Positions 51,252-60,670 are shown, counted from the stretch's first letter. The stretch: DNA of 64,000 nucleotides from Streptomyces sp. PsTaAH-137 (GCF_003259365.1 NZ_QLLY01000019.1:109827-173826); one strand, 5' to 3'. A program made the numbers and translations. Notes: generated from the sequence alone by a model not told the origin.

Positions 51252-51528
51252 CCGATGCGCACAGATGTCGCGCGCATCGGTATATGTCGGACCGCCCCCG
51301 TTACCGGCGGTACCCCCAGACCGGAGAGCGAGAGCTCCGGCGTGCCGAATGATCCTACTGACTCCGGTCAACTGACGGGGCCCATGGGGTGAGATGAGAC
51401 CTGAGCGGTACGCTGTCGCCTCGCGCGTGACGTCTTCCGAACGCCGCACGGGCGCCATATGAACGTCGTCTGCACCAAATAACCGCGACGCCACACTATT
51501 TCTCCACTTCTCTACAGCGACGCCACAC
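51252..51528. promoter_or_regulatory. Divergent eccC/eccD control region with repeats
   Basis: The 352-bp gap (51206-51557) between divergent eccC and eccD has a 9-bp inverted repeat, ccgatgcgc (51252-51260) and gcgcatcgg (51272-51280), close to eccC, and a 12-bp direct repeat gcgacgccacac at 51485 and 51517, 32 bp apart (three helical turns), close to eccD. Either could be an operator. No clear -35/-10 pair stands out. Confidence 0.45.
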
Positions 51529-51557
51529 CACATTTCTTTACAAGGGGGAACCGCGAG

Positions 51558-53027
51558 GTGAGCACCACCGCTCTTGCCGGGGGCGGGACCGGCTTCTGCC
51601 GCGTCACCGTCGCCGCACCGGACGCACGTATCGATGTCGCCCTGCCCGAGGACACGGCCCTGGCCGACATCTATCCCGAGATCCTCCAGCTCTCGGGACA
51701 GACCCAGGCCGAGGGCGACCCCACCGGCTACCACCTGGTCCGCCGGGACGGCACCGTCCTGGACGCCGGCCGCTCGCTGGCCGACCAGCGGGTGCTCGAC
51801 GGCGACGTGCTGCTGCTGCGCCCGTTCGCGGAGTCGCTGCCCTCCGCCGTGTTCGACGACGTCTCCGACGCCGTCGCCTCCGCGGTCCGCCGCGACCGGC
51901 GCCGCTGGAGCGACGAGCTGATGAGCGTCGTCGGCCTCGCCGCCGGTGTGCTGCTCCTGACGATGATGGCGTTCGCCCTGTGGTTCTCGAACCCGACGGA
52001 CCGCGACATGCACGGCCTGCCCGGGATCATCTCCGGCGTCGTCGGCGTCCTCCTCGTCGCCCTGTCCGTGGTCCGCGCCCGGGTCTACGACGACCGCGCC
52101 GCGTCCACCGCGCTCGGCCTCGCCGCCCTCCCGCACCTGCTCCTCGCCGGGTCCGGCCTCTTCGCCGCCGACGGCGCCGAGGGCCCCGGCCGGCTCCAGC
52201 TCCTGTCCGGCTGCGTCGTGGTGCTCGCCGCCTCCGCACTCCTCGTGGTGCTGCTCCCGCACGGCGACGCCGTGTTCGTCGCCGCCGCCCTGTGCTCGGC
52301 CGTCGGCGCCCTCGCCACCTTCGGCGCCCTGGTCACCGAGGCCCAGCCGCGCGAGGTGGCCGCCGTCACCGCGGTCGTCGCGATCATCGCCGTGGCCTGG
52401 CTGCCCGGCCTGTCGGCCCGCTCCGCCCGGCTCCCCATCGGCTACCGCTCGCCCGACCAGATCGCCCAGGGCCGCGACTACGGCCGTGACGAGGAGGAGC
52501 ACGTCGACTTCGGCCGTATCGGCGCCCAGGTCCGCCGCGGCCACGAACTGCTGCTCGGCCTCGTCATCGGCTGCGCCACCGTCGCCGTCGCCACGGCCGG
52601 CGTCGTGCTCGGCTTCTCCGACCAGGTCTGGGCCCAGCTGCTCGCCCTCGCCTGCGGCATCGCCGTGATGCTCCGCGCCCGCCTGTTCGACTACACCGCC
52701 CAGGTCGCCGCCCTGGTCGTGGGCGGCCTGCTCATCCTCGGCCTGCTGATCCTCGGCATGTCCCTGCACGTCCCGCAGTCCCTGCTGATCAGCCTGGTGC
52801 GGGGCGACAGCGGCCCGCTCAACATCCACACCCTCTGGTTCACCGCCGCGATCGGCGGCGGGGCGGCGCTGCTCGTGGCGGTCGGCCTGACCGTGCCGCG
52901 CAAGGGCGTCTCCCCGTTCTGGGGCCGGCTGCTCGACCTCTTCGACGGCTTCGTGCTGCTGACGCTCGTACCGCTGTGCCTGGCGGTGCTCGGGCTGTAC
53001 ACGCAGGTGCGCAGCATGGTCAGCTGA
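51558..53027 (+). CDS. eccD: EccD, ESX membrane channel component with ubiquitin-like N-domain
   Basis: 489 residues, GTG start after AAGGGGGAACCGCGAG. Residues 12-90 are the ubiquitin-like YukD domain (CRVTVAAPDARIDVALPED; ADQRVLDGDVLLLRPF). A charged linker follows, then about 11 transmembrane helices from 118 to 489, with a cytoplasmic loop RDYGRDEEEHVDFGRIGAQ after the sixth. Length and order are typical of EccD, which forms the pore part of the ESX membrane complex. Divergent from eccC; no eccB beside it in this window. Confidence 0.93.
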   Translation: MSTTALAGGGTGFCRVTVAAPDARIDVALPEDTALADIYPEILQLSGQTQAEGDPTGYHLVRRDGTVLDAGRSLADQRVLDGDVLLLRPFAESLPSAVFDDVSDAVASAVRRDRRRWSDELMSVVGLAAGVLLLTMMAFALWFSNPTDRDMHGLPGIISGVVGVLLVALSVVRARVYDDRAASTALGLAALPHLLLAGSGLFAADGAEGPGRLQLLSGCVVVLAASALLVVLLPHGDAVFVAAALCSAVGALATFGALVTEAQPREVAAVTAVVAIIAVAWLPGLSARSARLPIGYRSPDQIAQGRDYGRDEEEHVDFGRIGAQVRRGHELLLGLVIGCATVAVATAGVVLGFSDQVWAQLLALACGIAVMLRARLFDYTAQVAALVVGGLLILGLLILGMSLHVPQSLLISLVRGDSGPLNIHTLWFTAAIGGGAALLVAVGLTVPRKGVSPFWGRLLDLFDGFVLLTLVPLCLAVLGLYTQVRSMVS

Positions 53028-53084
53028 CCCGCGCACCGACCCGTACTCCGGCGGCCGTGGTCAGGGCAGCAGTCGCGTGACTGC

Positions 53085-53090
53085 TATCCT
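53085..53090 (+). promoter_or_regulatory. Candidate -10 element for rpsO
   Basis: TATCCT about 140 nt before the rpsO start, within a region rich in TGACTG/TGACTC. The resulting leader is long enough for ribosomal-protein feedback, but no specific structure can be assigned by eye. Confidence 0.4.
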
Positions 53091-53231
53091 GACTCACGGC
53101 CGTTCGTGTACGCGCCCCCGGCAGCAGCTGGGGACAGCGCCCAGCGCGCCCCGCCTCCCGAGTTACGGAAGCTCCCCTGAGATTCAGACCAGGGGCACTC
53201 GGCGGCGCTCAAGAATCTACGAGGAGTAAGC

Positions 53232-53519
53232 GTGGCTCTCGACAACGCTACGAAGAAGCAGATCATCGACGAGTTCGGTCAGAAGGAGGGCGACACCGGC
53301 TCTCCCGAGGTCCAGGTCGCCATGCTCTCCCGCCGCATCTCGGACCTGACCGAGCACCTCAAGACCCACAAGCACGACCACCACTCCCGTCGTGGTCTGC
53401 TGATCCTGGTCGGCCAGCGTCGCCGCCTGCTGCAGTACCTGGCCAAGAAGGACATCCAGCGCTTCCGTGCCCTGGTCGAGCGCCTCGGCATCCGCCGCGG
53501 TGCGGCCGGCGCCCGCTAA
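53232..53519 (+). CDS. rpsO: Ribosomal protein S15
   Basis: 95 residues including the start, GTG with GAGGAG. The full S15 signature is present: KQIIDEFGQKEGDTGSPEVQ, HDHHSRRGLLILVGQRRRLL and a basic C-terminus. S15 binds 16S rRNA early in assembly of the small subunit. The gene order rpsO-pnp is conserved in bacteria and here closes the ESX locus on its right side. Confidence 0.97.
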   Translation: MALDNATKKQIIDEFGQKEGDTGSPEVQVAMLSRRISDLTEHLKTHKHDHHSRRGLLILVGQRRRLLQYLAKKDIQRFRALVERLGIRRGAAGAR

Positions 53520-53530
53520 GACGCTGTGAG

Positions 53531-53564
53531 AGGGAGCGGTTCCCGTCTGAGGGGGCCGCTCCCT
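53531..53564 (+). terminator. rpsO intrinsic terminator/attenuator hairpin
   Basis: 9-bp stem (agggagcgg / ccgctccct) with a 16-nt loop, followed by TTTG. It lies between rpsO and pnp and probably causes partial termination, since pnp is often cotranscribed with rpsO. Confidence 0.75.
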
Positions 53565-53814
53565 TTGCTGTACGTGCGTACTGTCGCCCTCGCTTTGTAG
53601 TCTGGTGACGTACCACCCTGAAGAAGAACGAGGAGAGGCGCGGTCGAGCCGCCGCCGGTCCTCGGTAGTGGCCCCCGGAGACGCAAGAGGATCCCCGGGT
53701 GCTTCGATCGAAGACCGGCCCGCACCCACGGCGCGCTTCTCCACCCCGTCCCCCTGCCACACGGGCAGGGAGGGACAAAAGACGTAACAGACGAAAGTAA
53801 CGGAGAAAACGCTA
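53565..53814 (+). other. rpsO-pnp intergenic region
   Basis: After the terminator, TAGTCT at 53598-53603 is a possible -10 for pnp. Between about 53640 and 53760 is a long-range foldable segment (ccggtc and gaccgg arms with inner ccccgg/ccgggg pairs). RNase III cleavage of such a hairpin is established for pnp leaders in several bacteria including Streptomyces; here it is only suggested by the fold. Confidence 0.4.
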
Positions 53815-56028
53815 GTGGAGAACGAGACCCACTACGCCGAGGCCGTCATCGACAACGGCTCCTTCGGCACCCGCACCATCCGCTTCGAGACGGGCCGCCT
53901 GGCCCGCCAGGCCGCCGGCTCCGCCGTCGCCTACCTCGACGACGACACCATGGTGCTCTCGGCCACCTCGGCCTCGAAGAACCCCAAGGACAACCTCGAC
54001 TTCTTCCCCCTCACGGTGGACGTCGAGGAGCGGCAGTACGCCGCCGGCAAGATCCCCGGCAGCTTCTTCCGCCGCGAGGGCCGCCCCTCCGAGGACGCCA
54101 TCCTCACGTGCCGCCTGATCGACCGCCCGCTGCGCCCGTCCTTCAAGAAGGGCCTGCGCAACGAGATCCAGGTCGTCGCCACGATCATGGCGCTCAACCC
54201 CGACCACCTGTACGACGTCGTGGCGATCAACGCCGCGTCCGCGTCGACGCAGCTGGCCGGTCTGCCCTTCTCCGGCCCGGTCGGCGGCGTCCGCGTCGCG
54301 CTGATCAACGGCCAGTGGGTCGCGTTCCCGACGCACACCGAGCTCGAGGACGCCGTCTTCGACATGGTCGTCGCCGGTCGCGTCCTGGAGGACGGCGACG
54401 TCGCGATCATGATGGTCGAGGCCGAGGCCACCGACAAGACCATCAAGCTGGTCGAGGGCGGCGCCGAGGCGCCGACCGAGGAGGTCGTCGCCGCCGGTCT
54501 GGACGCCGCGAAGCCCTTCATCAAGGTGCTGTGCAAGGCCCAGTCGGACCTCGCGGCGAAGGCCGCCAAGCCGACCGCCGAGTTCCCGATCTTCCTGGAC
54601 TACCAGGACGACGTGCTCGAGGCCCTGACCGCCGCGGTCAAGACCGAGCTGTCCGCCGCCCTCACCATCCCGGGCAAGCAGGACCGCGAGGCCGAGCTGG
54701 ACCGCGTCAAGGGTCTGGCCGCCGAGAAGCTCCTCCCGGAGTTCGAGGGCCGCGAGAAGGAGATCTCCGCCGCGTACCGCTCGCTGACCAAGTCCCTGGT
54801 CCGTGAGCGCGTCATCAAGGAGAAGAAGCGCATCGACGGCCGCGGTGTCACCGACATCCGCACCCTGGCCGCCGAGGTCGAGGCCATCCCGCGCGTGCAC
54901 GGCTCCGCCCTGTTCGAGCGCGGCGAGACCCAGATCCTGGGCGTCACCACGCTGAACATGCTGCGCATGGAGCAGCAGCTGGACACCCTCTCCCCGGTGA
55001 CCCGCAAGCGCTACATGCACAACTACAACTTCCCGCCGTACTCCGTCGGTGAGACGGGCCGCGTCGGCTCCCCGAAGCGCCGCGAGATCGGCCACGGCGC
55101 GCTCGCCGAGCGCGCGATCGTGCCGGTCCTGCCGACGCGCGAGGAGTTCCCCTACGCGATCCGCCAGGTCTCCGAGGCGCTGGGCTCCAACGGCTCGACG
55201 TCGATGGGCTCGGTCTGCGCCTCGACCATGTCGCTGCTGAACGCCGGTGTGCCGCTGAAGGCCCCCGTCGCCGGTATCGCCATGGGCCTGATCTCGCAGG
55301 AGATCAAGGGCGAGACGCACTACGTCGCCCTCACCGACATCCTCGGTGCCGAGGACGCCTTCGGTGACATGGACTTCAAGGTCGCCGGTACCAAGGACTT
55401 CGTCACGGCCCTCCAGCTGGACACGAAGCTCGACGGCATCCCGGCCTCCGTCCTGGCCGCCGCCCTCAAGCAGGCCCGCGACGCCCGCCTCCACATCCTC
55501 GACGTGATGATGGAAGCGATCGACGTCCCGGACGAGATGTCCCCGAACGCCCCGCGGATCATCACCGTCAAGATCCCCGTGGACAAGATCGGTGAGGTCA
55601 TCGGCCCGAAGGGCAAGATGATCAACCAGATCCAGGAGGACACCGGCGCCGACATCACGATCGAGGACGACGGCACCATCTACATCGGTGCCGCCCAGGG
55701 CTCGCAGGCCGAGGCCGCCCGCGCCACGATCAACGGCATCGCCAACCCGACCATGCCGGAGGTCGGCGAGCGCTACCTGGGCACCGTCGTGAAGACGACG
55801 ACCTTCGGCGCGTTCGTCTCGCTCATGCCGGGCAAGGACGGTCTGCTGCACATCTCGCAGATCCGCAAGCTCGCCGGCGGCAAGCGCGTGGAGAACGTCG
55901 AGGACGTCGTCGGCGTGGGCCAGAAGGTCCAGGTCGAGATCGCCGAGATCGACTCCCGCGGCAAGCTCTCCCTCGTCCCCGTGATCGAGGGCGAGGACGA
56001 CGACAAGAAGGACGACGCCGACAAGTGA
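53815..56028 (+). CDS. pnp: Polynucleotide phosphorylase
   Basis: 737 residues, GTG start. Two RNase PH-like domains (first with FFRREGRPSEDAILTCRLID; second with RVHGSALFERGETQ and GSTSMGSVCAS), a helical linker, a KH domain (IGEVIGPKGKMINQI near 591-615) and an S1 domain (GTVVKTTTFGAFVSLMPGK near 653) in the standard order. It carries out 3'-5' phosphorolysis and 3' tailing of RNA. In Streptomyces it also makes poly(A)-like tails and has been described as guanosine pentaphosphate synthetase. Its stop overlaps the GTG of the next gene (GTGA). Confidence 0.97.
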   Translation: MENETHYAEAVIDNGSFGTRTIRFETGRLARQAAGSAVAYLDDDTMVLSATSASKNPKDNLDFFPLTVDVEERQYAAGKIPGSFFRREGRPSEDAILTCRLIDRPLRPSFKKGLRNEIQVVATIMALNPDHLYDVVAINAASASTQLAGLPFSGPVGGVRVALINGQWVAFPTHTELEDAVFDMVVAGRVLEDGDVAIMMVEAEATDKTIKLVEGGAEAPTEEVVAAGLDAAKPFIKVLCKAQSDLAAKAAKPTAEFPIFLDYQDDVLEALTAAVKTELSAALTIPGKQDREAELDRVKGLAAEKLLPEFEGREKEISAAYRSLTKSLVRERVIKEKKRIDGRGVTDIRTLAAEVEAIPRVHGSALFERGETQILGVTTLNMLRMEQQLDTLSPVTRKRYMHNYNFPPYSVGETGRVGSPKRREIGHGALAERAIVPVLPTREEFPYAIRQVSEALGSNGSTSMGSVCASTMSLLNAGVPLKAPVAGIAMGLISQEIKGETHYVALTDILGAEDAFGDMDFKVAGTKDFVTALQLDTKLDGIPASVLAAALKQARDARLHILDVMMEAIDVPDEMSPNAPRIITVKIPVDKIGEVIGPKGKMINQIQEDTGADITIEDDGTIYIGAAQGSQAEAARATINGIANPTMPEVGERYLGTVVKTTTFGAFVSLMPGKDGLLHISQIRKLAGGKRVENVEDVVGVGQKVQVEIAEIDSRGKLSLVPVIEGEDDDKKDDADK

Positions 56029-57401
56029 CGTCCCGTAGCACCACGACGACGGCCCGCACCTCCTCGGAGGGGCGGGCCGTCGCCCGTACCCAAACCCTGA
56101 TCAAGGGCGAGAACGGCATCGGCACCGTCCGCAGGACCACCCTCCCGGGCGGCCTGCGCATCGTCACCGAGACCCTGCCCTCCGTCCGCTCGGCGACCTT
56201 CGGCATCTGGGCCCACGTCGGCTCGCGCGACGAGACCCCGACGCTGAACGGCGCGACGCACTACCTGGAGCACCTGCTCTTCAAGGGCACCTCCCGCAGA
56301 AGCGCGCTCGACATCTCGGCGGCCGTCGACGCGGTCGGCGGCGAGATGAACGCGTTCACGGCGAAGGAGTACACGTGCTACTACGCGCGCGTGCTCGACA
56401 CCGACCTGCCGCTCGCCATCGACGTCGTCTGCGACATGCTGACCGGCTCCCTCATCGAGGAGGAGGACGTCGACGCGGAGCGCGGCGTGATCCTCGAAGA
56501 GATCGCCATGACCGAGGACGACGCGGGTGACGTCGTGCACGACCTGTTCGCGCACACCATGCTCGGCGACACGCCCCTCGGCCGCCCGGTCCTCGGCACG
56601 CCCGACACGATCAACGCGCTGAGCCGCGGCCAGATCGCCCGCTTCTACCGCAAGCACTACGACCCGACCCACCTGGTCGTGGCCGCGGCCGGCAACGTCG
56701 ACCACAACAAGGTCGTACGCCAGGTCCGCGCCGCTTTCGAGAAGGCGGGCGCCCTCACCGGCACGGCCGCGCCGATCGGCCCGCGCGCCGGCCGCAAGAC
56801 CCTGCGCACGGCCGGCCGGATGGAGCTCCTCGGCCGCAAGACCGAGCAGGCCCACGTCATCCTCGGCATGCCGGGCCTGGCCCGCACCGACGACCGCCGC
56901 TGGGCCATGGGCGTCCTCAACACCGCGCTCGGCGGCGGCATGTCCTCGCGCCTCTTCCAGGAGGTCCGCGAGAAGCGGGGCCTGGCCTACAGCGTGTACT
57001 CGTACACCTCGTCGTTCGCCGACTGCGGCCTGTTCGGCGTGTACGCGGGCTGCCGCCCGAGCCAGGTGCACGACGTGCTGAAGATCTGCCGCGACGAGCT
57101 GGACCAGGTTGCGCAGCACGGCCTCACCGACGACGAGCTCACCCGCGCCGTCGGCCAGCTGAAGGGCTCCACGGTCCTCGGCCTGGAGGACACCGGCGCG
57201 CTGATGAACCGGATCGGCAAGAGCGAGCTGTGCTGGGGCGAGCACATGTCGGTCGACGACATGCTGGCCCGCATCTCCGAGGTGACCCCCGACGAGGTGC
57301 GCGAGGTGGCCCGCGAGATCCTGGGACAGCGCCCGTCGCTGTCGGTGATAGGCCCGCTCAAGGACAAGCAGGCGGCCCGCCTCCACGAAGCCGTCGCGTA
57401 A
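56025..57401 (+). CDS. M16 family zinc metallopeptidase
   Basis: 458 residues. GTG overlaps the pnp stop by 4 nt, showing translational coupling. Inverted zinc motif HYLEH (79-83) with the downstream ERGVILEEIAM third ligand region. The C-terminal half has the R/Y motif GGGMSSRLFQEVREKRGLAY of M16 active or partner subunits. Related to mitochondrial processing peptidase and bacterial PqqL/YmxG-type enzymes, which cleave small peptides. The pnp-M16 order is conserved in many Gram-positives. Confidence 0.93.
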   Translation: MTSRSTTTTARTSSEGRAVARTQTLIKGENGIGTVRRTTLPGGLRIVTETLPSVRSATFGIWAHVGSRDETPTLNGATHYLEHLLFKGTSRRSALDISAAVDAVGGEMNAFTAKEYTCYYARVLDTDLPLAIDVVCDMLTGSLIEEEDVDAERGVILEEIAMTEDDAGDVVHDLFAHTMLGDTPLGRPVLGTPDTINALSRGQIARFYRKHYDPTHLVVAAAGNVDHNKVVRQVRAAFEKAGALTGTAAPIGPRAGRKTLRTAGRMELLGRKTEQAHVILGMPGLARTDDRRWAMGVLNTALGGGMSSRLFQEVREKRGLAYSVYSYTSSFADCGLFGVYAGCRPSQVHDVLKICRDELDQVAQHGLTDDELTRAVGQLKGSTVLGLEDTGALMNRIGKSELCWGEHMSVDDMLARISEVTPDEVREVAREILGQRPSLSVIGPLKDKQAARLHEAVA

Positions 57402-57444
57402 GCCCTTACCTCTCGTACTCCCGTATCGAAGGAACTGGAAGATC

Positions 57445-58200
57445 ATGAGCAAGCTGCGCGTGGCGGTCCTCGGAGCCAAGGGCCGCATCGGCTCCGAGGC
57501 GGTGCGTGCCGTCGAGGCCGCCGAGGACATGGAGCTGGTCGCGGCCCTCGGCCGCGGCGACAAGCTGGACACGCTCGTCGAGTCCGGCGCCCAGGTCGTG
57601 GTCGAGCTGACCACGCCCGACTCGGTGATGGAGAACCTGGAGTTCGCCGTCGGCCACGGCATGCACGCCGTCGTCGGCACGACGGGCTGGACCGAGGACC
57701 GTCTCGCGCAGCTGGACTCGTGGCTCGCCGCCTCCCCGGAGACCGGCGTCCTGATCGCCCCGAACTTCTCCATCGGCGCGGTCCTGACGATGAAGTTCGC
57801 CGAGGTGGCGGCCCCGTACTTCGAGTCGGTCGAGGTCATCGAGCTGCACCACCCGAAGAAGGTCGACGCTCCCTCGGGCACCGCGTCCCGCACGGCCCAG
57901 CTGATCGCCGCCGCTCGCGCGAAGGCGGGCAGCGCGCCCGCGCCCGACGCGACGCAGACGGCGCTCGACGGCGCCCGTGGCGCGGACGTCGACGGCGTCC
58001 CGGTCCACTCGGTCCGTCTGCGCGGCCTCCTGGCCCACCAGGAGGTCCTCCTGGGCGCCGAGGGCGAGACCCTCACGATCCGCCACGACTCGCTGCACCA
58101 CAGCAGCTTCATGCCGGGCATCCTCCTGGGCGCCCGCAAGGTCGTCTCCACCCCGGGCCTCACCTTCGGCCTGGAACACTTCCTCGACCTGAACGGCTGA
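57445..58200 (+). CDS. dapB: 4-hydroxy-tetrahydrodipicolinate reductase
   Basis: 251 residues. N-terminal nucleotide-binding motif VLGAKGRIGSE; GTTGWTEDRL; the catalytic/substrate region VIELHHPKKVDAPSGTA. It reduces the product of DapA using NAD(P)H, the second committed step toward diaminopimelate and lysine. 43 bp after the peptidase gene. dapA is separate at 60782, as usual in Streptomyces. Confidence 0.96.
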   Translation: MSKLRVAVLGAKGRIGSEAVRAVEAAEDMELVAALGRGDKLDTLVESGAQVVVELTTPDSVMENLEFAVGHGMHAVVGTTGWTEDRLAQLDSWLAASPETGVLIAPNFSIGAVLTMKFAEVAAPYFESVEVIELHHPKKVDAPSGTASRTAQLIAAARAKAGSAPAPDATQTALDGARGADVDGVPVHSVRLRGLLAHQEVLLGAEGETLTIRHDSLHHSSFMPGILLGARKVVSTPGLTFGLEHFLDLNG

Positions 58201-58209
58201 CCTGCGGCA

Positions 58210-58662
58210 ATGCGCGCGAAAATCACGTACGCCATCACGGCGGCGGTCCTGGTCGTCTACTTCGTGCTGGCCGGCGACCGCGGCATCATGCTGATCCAGC
58301 AGGGCACGCTCCTCACGATCACCTTCGGTGTCGCGGTGCTGATCCTGCCGGTGATCGGCATCTGGTTCCTGTGGGCGAACACCCAGTTCGTCCGCAAGGC
58401 CAACCGGCTCGCCGAACTCCTGGAGGCGGAGGGCGGCCTGCCCGTCGACGAACTCCGCCGGGACGGCTACGGCCGCATCGACCGCGACTCGGCCGACGAG
58501 GTCTTCGCCCGGCGCAAGGCCGAGACGGAGGATGCGCCGGGGGACTGGCGCTGCTGGTTCCGCCTCGCGGTCGCCTACCGCGACGCCCGCGACACCCCTC
58601 GCGCCCGCAAAGCCATGCAGCGCGCGATCGCCCTCCACGAGGGCCGCACGCTCAGCGCCTGA
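58210..58662 (+). CDS. Two-helix membrane protein with TPR-like tail
   Basis: 150 residues. Hydrophobic helices near 7-24 and 32-55, then a cytoplasmic helical part (VRKANRLAELLEAEGGLPVD; WRCWFRLAVAYRDARDTPRA) that resembles one tetratricopeptide-like hairpin. Nine bp after dapB, so cotranscribed. Commonly seen next to dapB in Streptomyces, role unknown. Confidence 0.75.
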   Translation: MRAKITYAITAAVLVVYFVLAGDRGIMLIQQGTLLTITFGVAVLILPVIGIWFLWANTQFVRKANRLAELLEAEGGLPVDELRRDGYGRIDRDSADEVFARRKAETEDAPGDWRCWFRLAVAYRDARDTPRARKAMQRAIALHEGRTLSA

Positions 58663-58666
58663 GACA

Positions 58667-58710
58667 TGAGGAAGGGGCCCCGCCGAGATCTCGGCGGGGC
58701 CCCTTCCTCA
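58667..58710. terminator. Bidirectional intrinsic terminator (perfect 44-bp palindrome)
   Basis: Two 22-nt arms with no unpaired loop base between convergent genes ending at 58662 and 58719. The extended arm is G/C rich (aaggggccccgccgaga). Confidence 0.93.
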
Positions 58711-58718
58711 TACGTCCA

Positions 58719-59273
58719 TCAGCTCTGCGGCCGGTACTCCTCGGCCCACACCTCGATGCTGTCGGCGGCCCGGTCGAACGCGGTGGAGCGTCCGAGGAAG
58801 TCGGCGCCGTGACTGGTGAGCAGCGTCGTCTGCTCCCCCTGACGGTCCCGGCGTACGAGGACCAGGGCCTGCCCCTGGACCGTGCGGGGCAGACCGAGCC
58901 AGCGCACCGGCTGCTGCACCGTGCGGGCGGTCACGACCCGGTCCCAGGGCGCCGTGCGCGTCTGGAAGAACCCGACGTGACGCAGGCCGCGCGCGCTCAC
59001 CCAGGTGCCCATCCGCAGCAGTCGCAGCGCGGCGGCGATGATCAGCACCGCCAGCACCCCGCACACGGACGCGGCGGTGACGTCACCGGCCACCGCGATG
59101 ATCACGGCTGCGAAGAGCACGTACGACGCGAGCAGCAGAAGAAGCGCCGCCGCGCCGACCCGGTACGGACCCGGGCGGTACGGGCGACGCCACTGGTCCC
59201 GGTCGTCGAAGGGCAGCGCGACGTCCGCGGCCTCGTCGAAAGCACGGTCGGCCGTCAGGAAGGGCAGGGGCAC
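58719..59273 (-). CDS. PH-domain-containing membrane protein
   Basis: 184 residues, GTG start after GAGGA. Cytoplasmic N-terminus with a basic patch, two helices near 39-60 and 65-86, then a bPH-type domain: RMGTWVSARGLRHVGFFQTR, RVVTARTVQQPVRW, ALVLVRRDRQG. The family is widespread in actinobacteria with no settled role. Convergent with the dapB operon. Confidence 0.72.
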   Translation of the reverse strand: MPLPFLTADRAFDEAADVALPFDDRDQWRRPYRPGPYRVGAAALLLLLASYVLFAAVIIAVAGDVTAASVCGVLAVLIIAAALRLLRMGTWVSARGLRHVGFFQTRTAPWDRVVTARTVQQPVRWLGLPRTVQGQALVLVRRDRQGEQTTLLTSHGADFLGRSTAFDRAADSIEVWAEEYRPQS

Positions 59274-59391
59274 GACGGGTCCTCACTCGATCCACGCTGG
59301 TCTGGGGCTGTGCCCGGTGAGGTTATCCAGGCCGGGCGGACCCTTCCACCTCAGGGGGTCCGGACGAGTCATCGGCGACCCGGCGCCCGGC

Positions 59392-59631
59392 TCACTTCCC
59401 CTCGGAGGCCTCGGACTGCTGGACGTGCTGCGTGGACTGGTCGGCGGACAGGGCCGGCATCCCGAACAACAGGGACCCGGTCAGACCGGCGACGACGGTC
59501 AGGCCGACCAGCCAACGACCGGCGAGCTGACCGACGGAGAGCCGCTCGCGCGCGGGCGGCGTGACGTTACTGCGGAACTTGTCGGCTTCGGCGATGAAGG
59601 CGAAGGGAACGGGCTCGCGCCGACGGAACAT
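59392..59631 (-). CDS. Small single-helix protein
   Basis: 79 residues with GAGGAG before ATG. Basic N-terminus, one hydrophobic helix near 42-61, Gln/Ser-rich C-terminus. It lies 118 bp upstream of the PH-domain gene. Conserved between thyX and dapB in related genomes as far as I recall; function unknown. Confidence 0.6.
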   Translation of the reverse strand: MFRRREPVPFAFIAEADKFRSNVTPPARERLSVGQLAGRWLVGLTVVAGLTGSLLFGMPALSADQSTQHVQQSEASEGK

Positions 59632-59843
59632 GGGTGCTGCTTCTCCTCAAGAGGTTCGAACTAAGTGTGTTCATCTACACAGACGCACGCCTGCCCCAAA
59701 AGGTGCCGTCAATCGCCAAATTCCCAGAAGTTTTTTCCGGTTCGGTGCGGAACGTGGCGAGACCGGGCGAATGCCGCGTTGTCAGCGGCGGCCCGTAGAG
59801 TGGGCGCCGCCCGACCGTAGTGATGGGAAGGACCCCCCGAGCC

Positions 59844-60584
59844 GTGACCGAAACCCCTGCTGAAGACCTCAAGCCGACGTTCCGTGGCGATGTCACCGTG
59901 GAGCTGGTGAAGCACACCGCCAGCGACTCGGACGTGCTGTTCGCGGCCCGCGTCTCCACCGTAGGCGAGCAGTCTTTGGACGAGCTGTCCAAGGACCCTG
60001 CCCGCTCCAAGGGGCTCATCAACTACCTGATGCGCGACCGGCACGGCAGCCCGTTCGAGCACAACTCGATGACGTTCCTCATCAGCGCGCCGATCTTCGT
60101 CTTCCGCGAGTTCATGCGGCACCGCGTGGGCTGGTCGTACAACGAGGAATCGGGCCGGTACAGGGAGCTCCAGCCGGTCTTCTACGTCCCCGACGCGGAC
60201 CGCAAGCTGGTCCAGGAGGGCCGCCCGGGCAAGTACGAGTTCGTCGAGGGCACCCAGGCGCAGCAGGAGCTGACCGCCCGCTGCATGGAGGACTCCTACC
60301 GCCAGGCGTACGAGGCGTACCAGGAGATGCTGGCCGCGGGTGTGGCCCGTGAGGTGGCCCGCGCGGTGCTCCCGGTCGGCCTGTTCTCGTCCATGTACGC
60401 GACGTGCAACGCTCGCTCGCTGATGCACTTCCTCGGCCTGCGCACCCAGCACGAGCTGGCCAGGGTCCCGTCCTTCCCGCAGCGGGAGATCGAGATGGTC
60501 GGCGAGAAGATGGAGGCGGAGTGGGCGGAGCTCATGCCGCTCACCTACGCGGCGTTCAACGCCAACGGACGCGTGGCGCCGTAG
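59844..60584 (+). CDS. thyX: Flavin-dependent thymidylate synthase
   Basis: 246 residues from GTG 59844 (GGAAGGA upstream); the in-frame ATG at 59820 is less likely. The ThyX signature RHRVGWSYNEESGR occupies residues 92-105. Other family features are HGSPFEHNSMTFLISAP and ARAVLPVGLFSSMYATCNAR. The enzyme methylates dUMP to dTMP using FAD, NADPH and methylenetetrahydrofolate. Many Streptomyces have this form and some also keep ThyA. Confidence 0.97.
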   Translation: MTETPAEDLKPTFRGDVTVELVKHTASDSDVLFAARVSTVGEQSLDELSKDPARSKGLINYLMRDRHGSPFEHNSMTFLISAPIFVFREFMRHRVGWSYNEESGRYRELQPVFYVPDADRKLVQEGRPGKYEFVEGTQAQQELTARCMEDSYRQAYEAYQEMLAAGVAREVARAVLPVGLFSSMYATCNARSLMHFLGLRTQHELARVPSFPQREIEMVGEKMEAEWAELMPLTYAAFNANGRVAP

Positions 60585-60670
60585 CGCGCTGAGCACACAT
60601 GTACGGATGAGCCGACCGAAGTGTCCGTATTGCGGCATTTCATAAAGTTCATCTAGCCTGATCAAACGGA

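Noticed and set aside
47087..51352. Very long open frame opposite eccC
   Set aside because: It mirrors the high-GC codon pattern of eccC on the other strand; composition is His/Arg/Val/Gly-biased with no domain, and it has no ribosome site.
1..51557. eccB, eccE or bldB expected in Streptomyces ESX loci
   Set aside because: No protein in the window has the EccB/EccE layout or a sequence I can recognise as BldB; I do not force the names onto 26083 or 9515.
53812..55851. Long minus-strand frame across pnp
   Set aside because: Antisense shadow of pnp; low-complexity Gly/Asp/Arg/Val content and no start signals.
55773..58638. Long minus-strand frames over the M16 and dapB genes
   Set aside because: Antisense to well-conserved genes; codon bias belongs to the plus strand.
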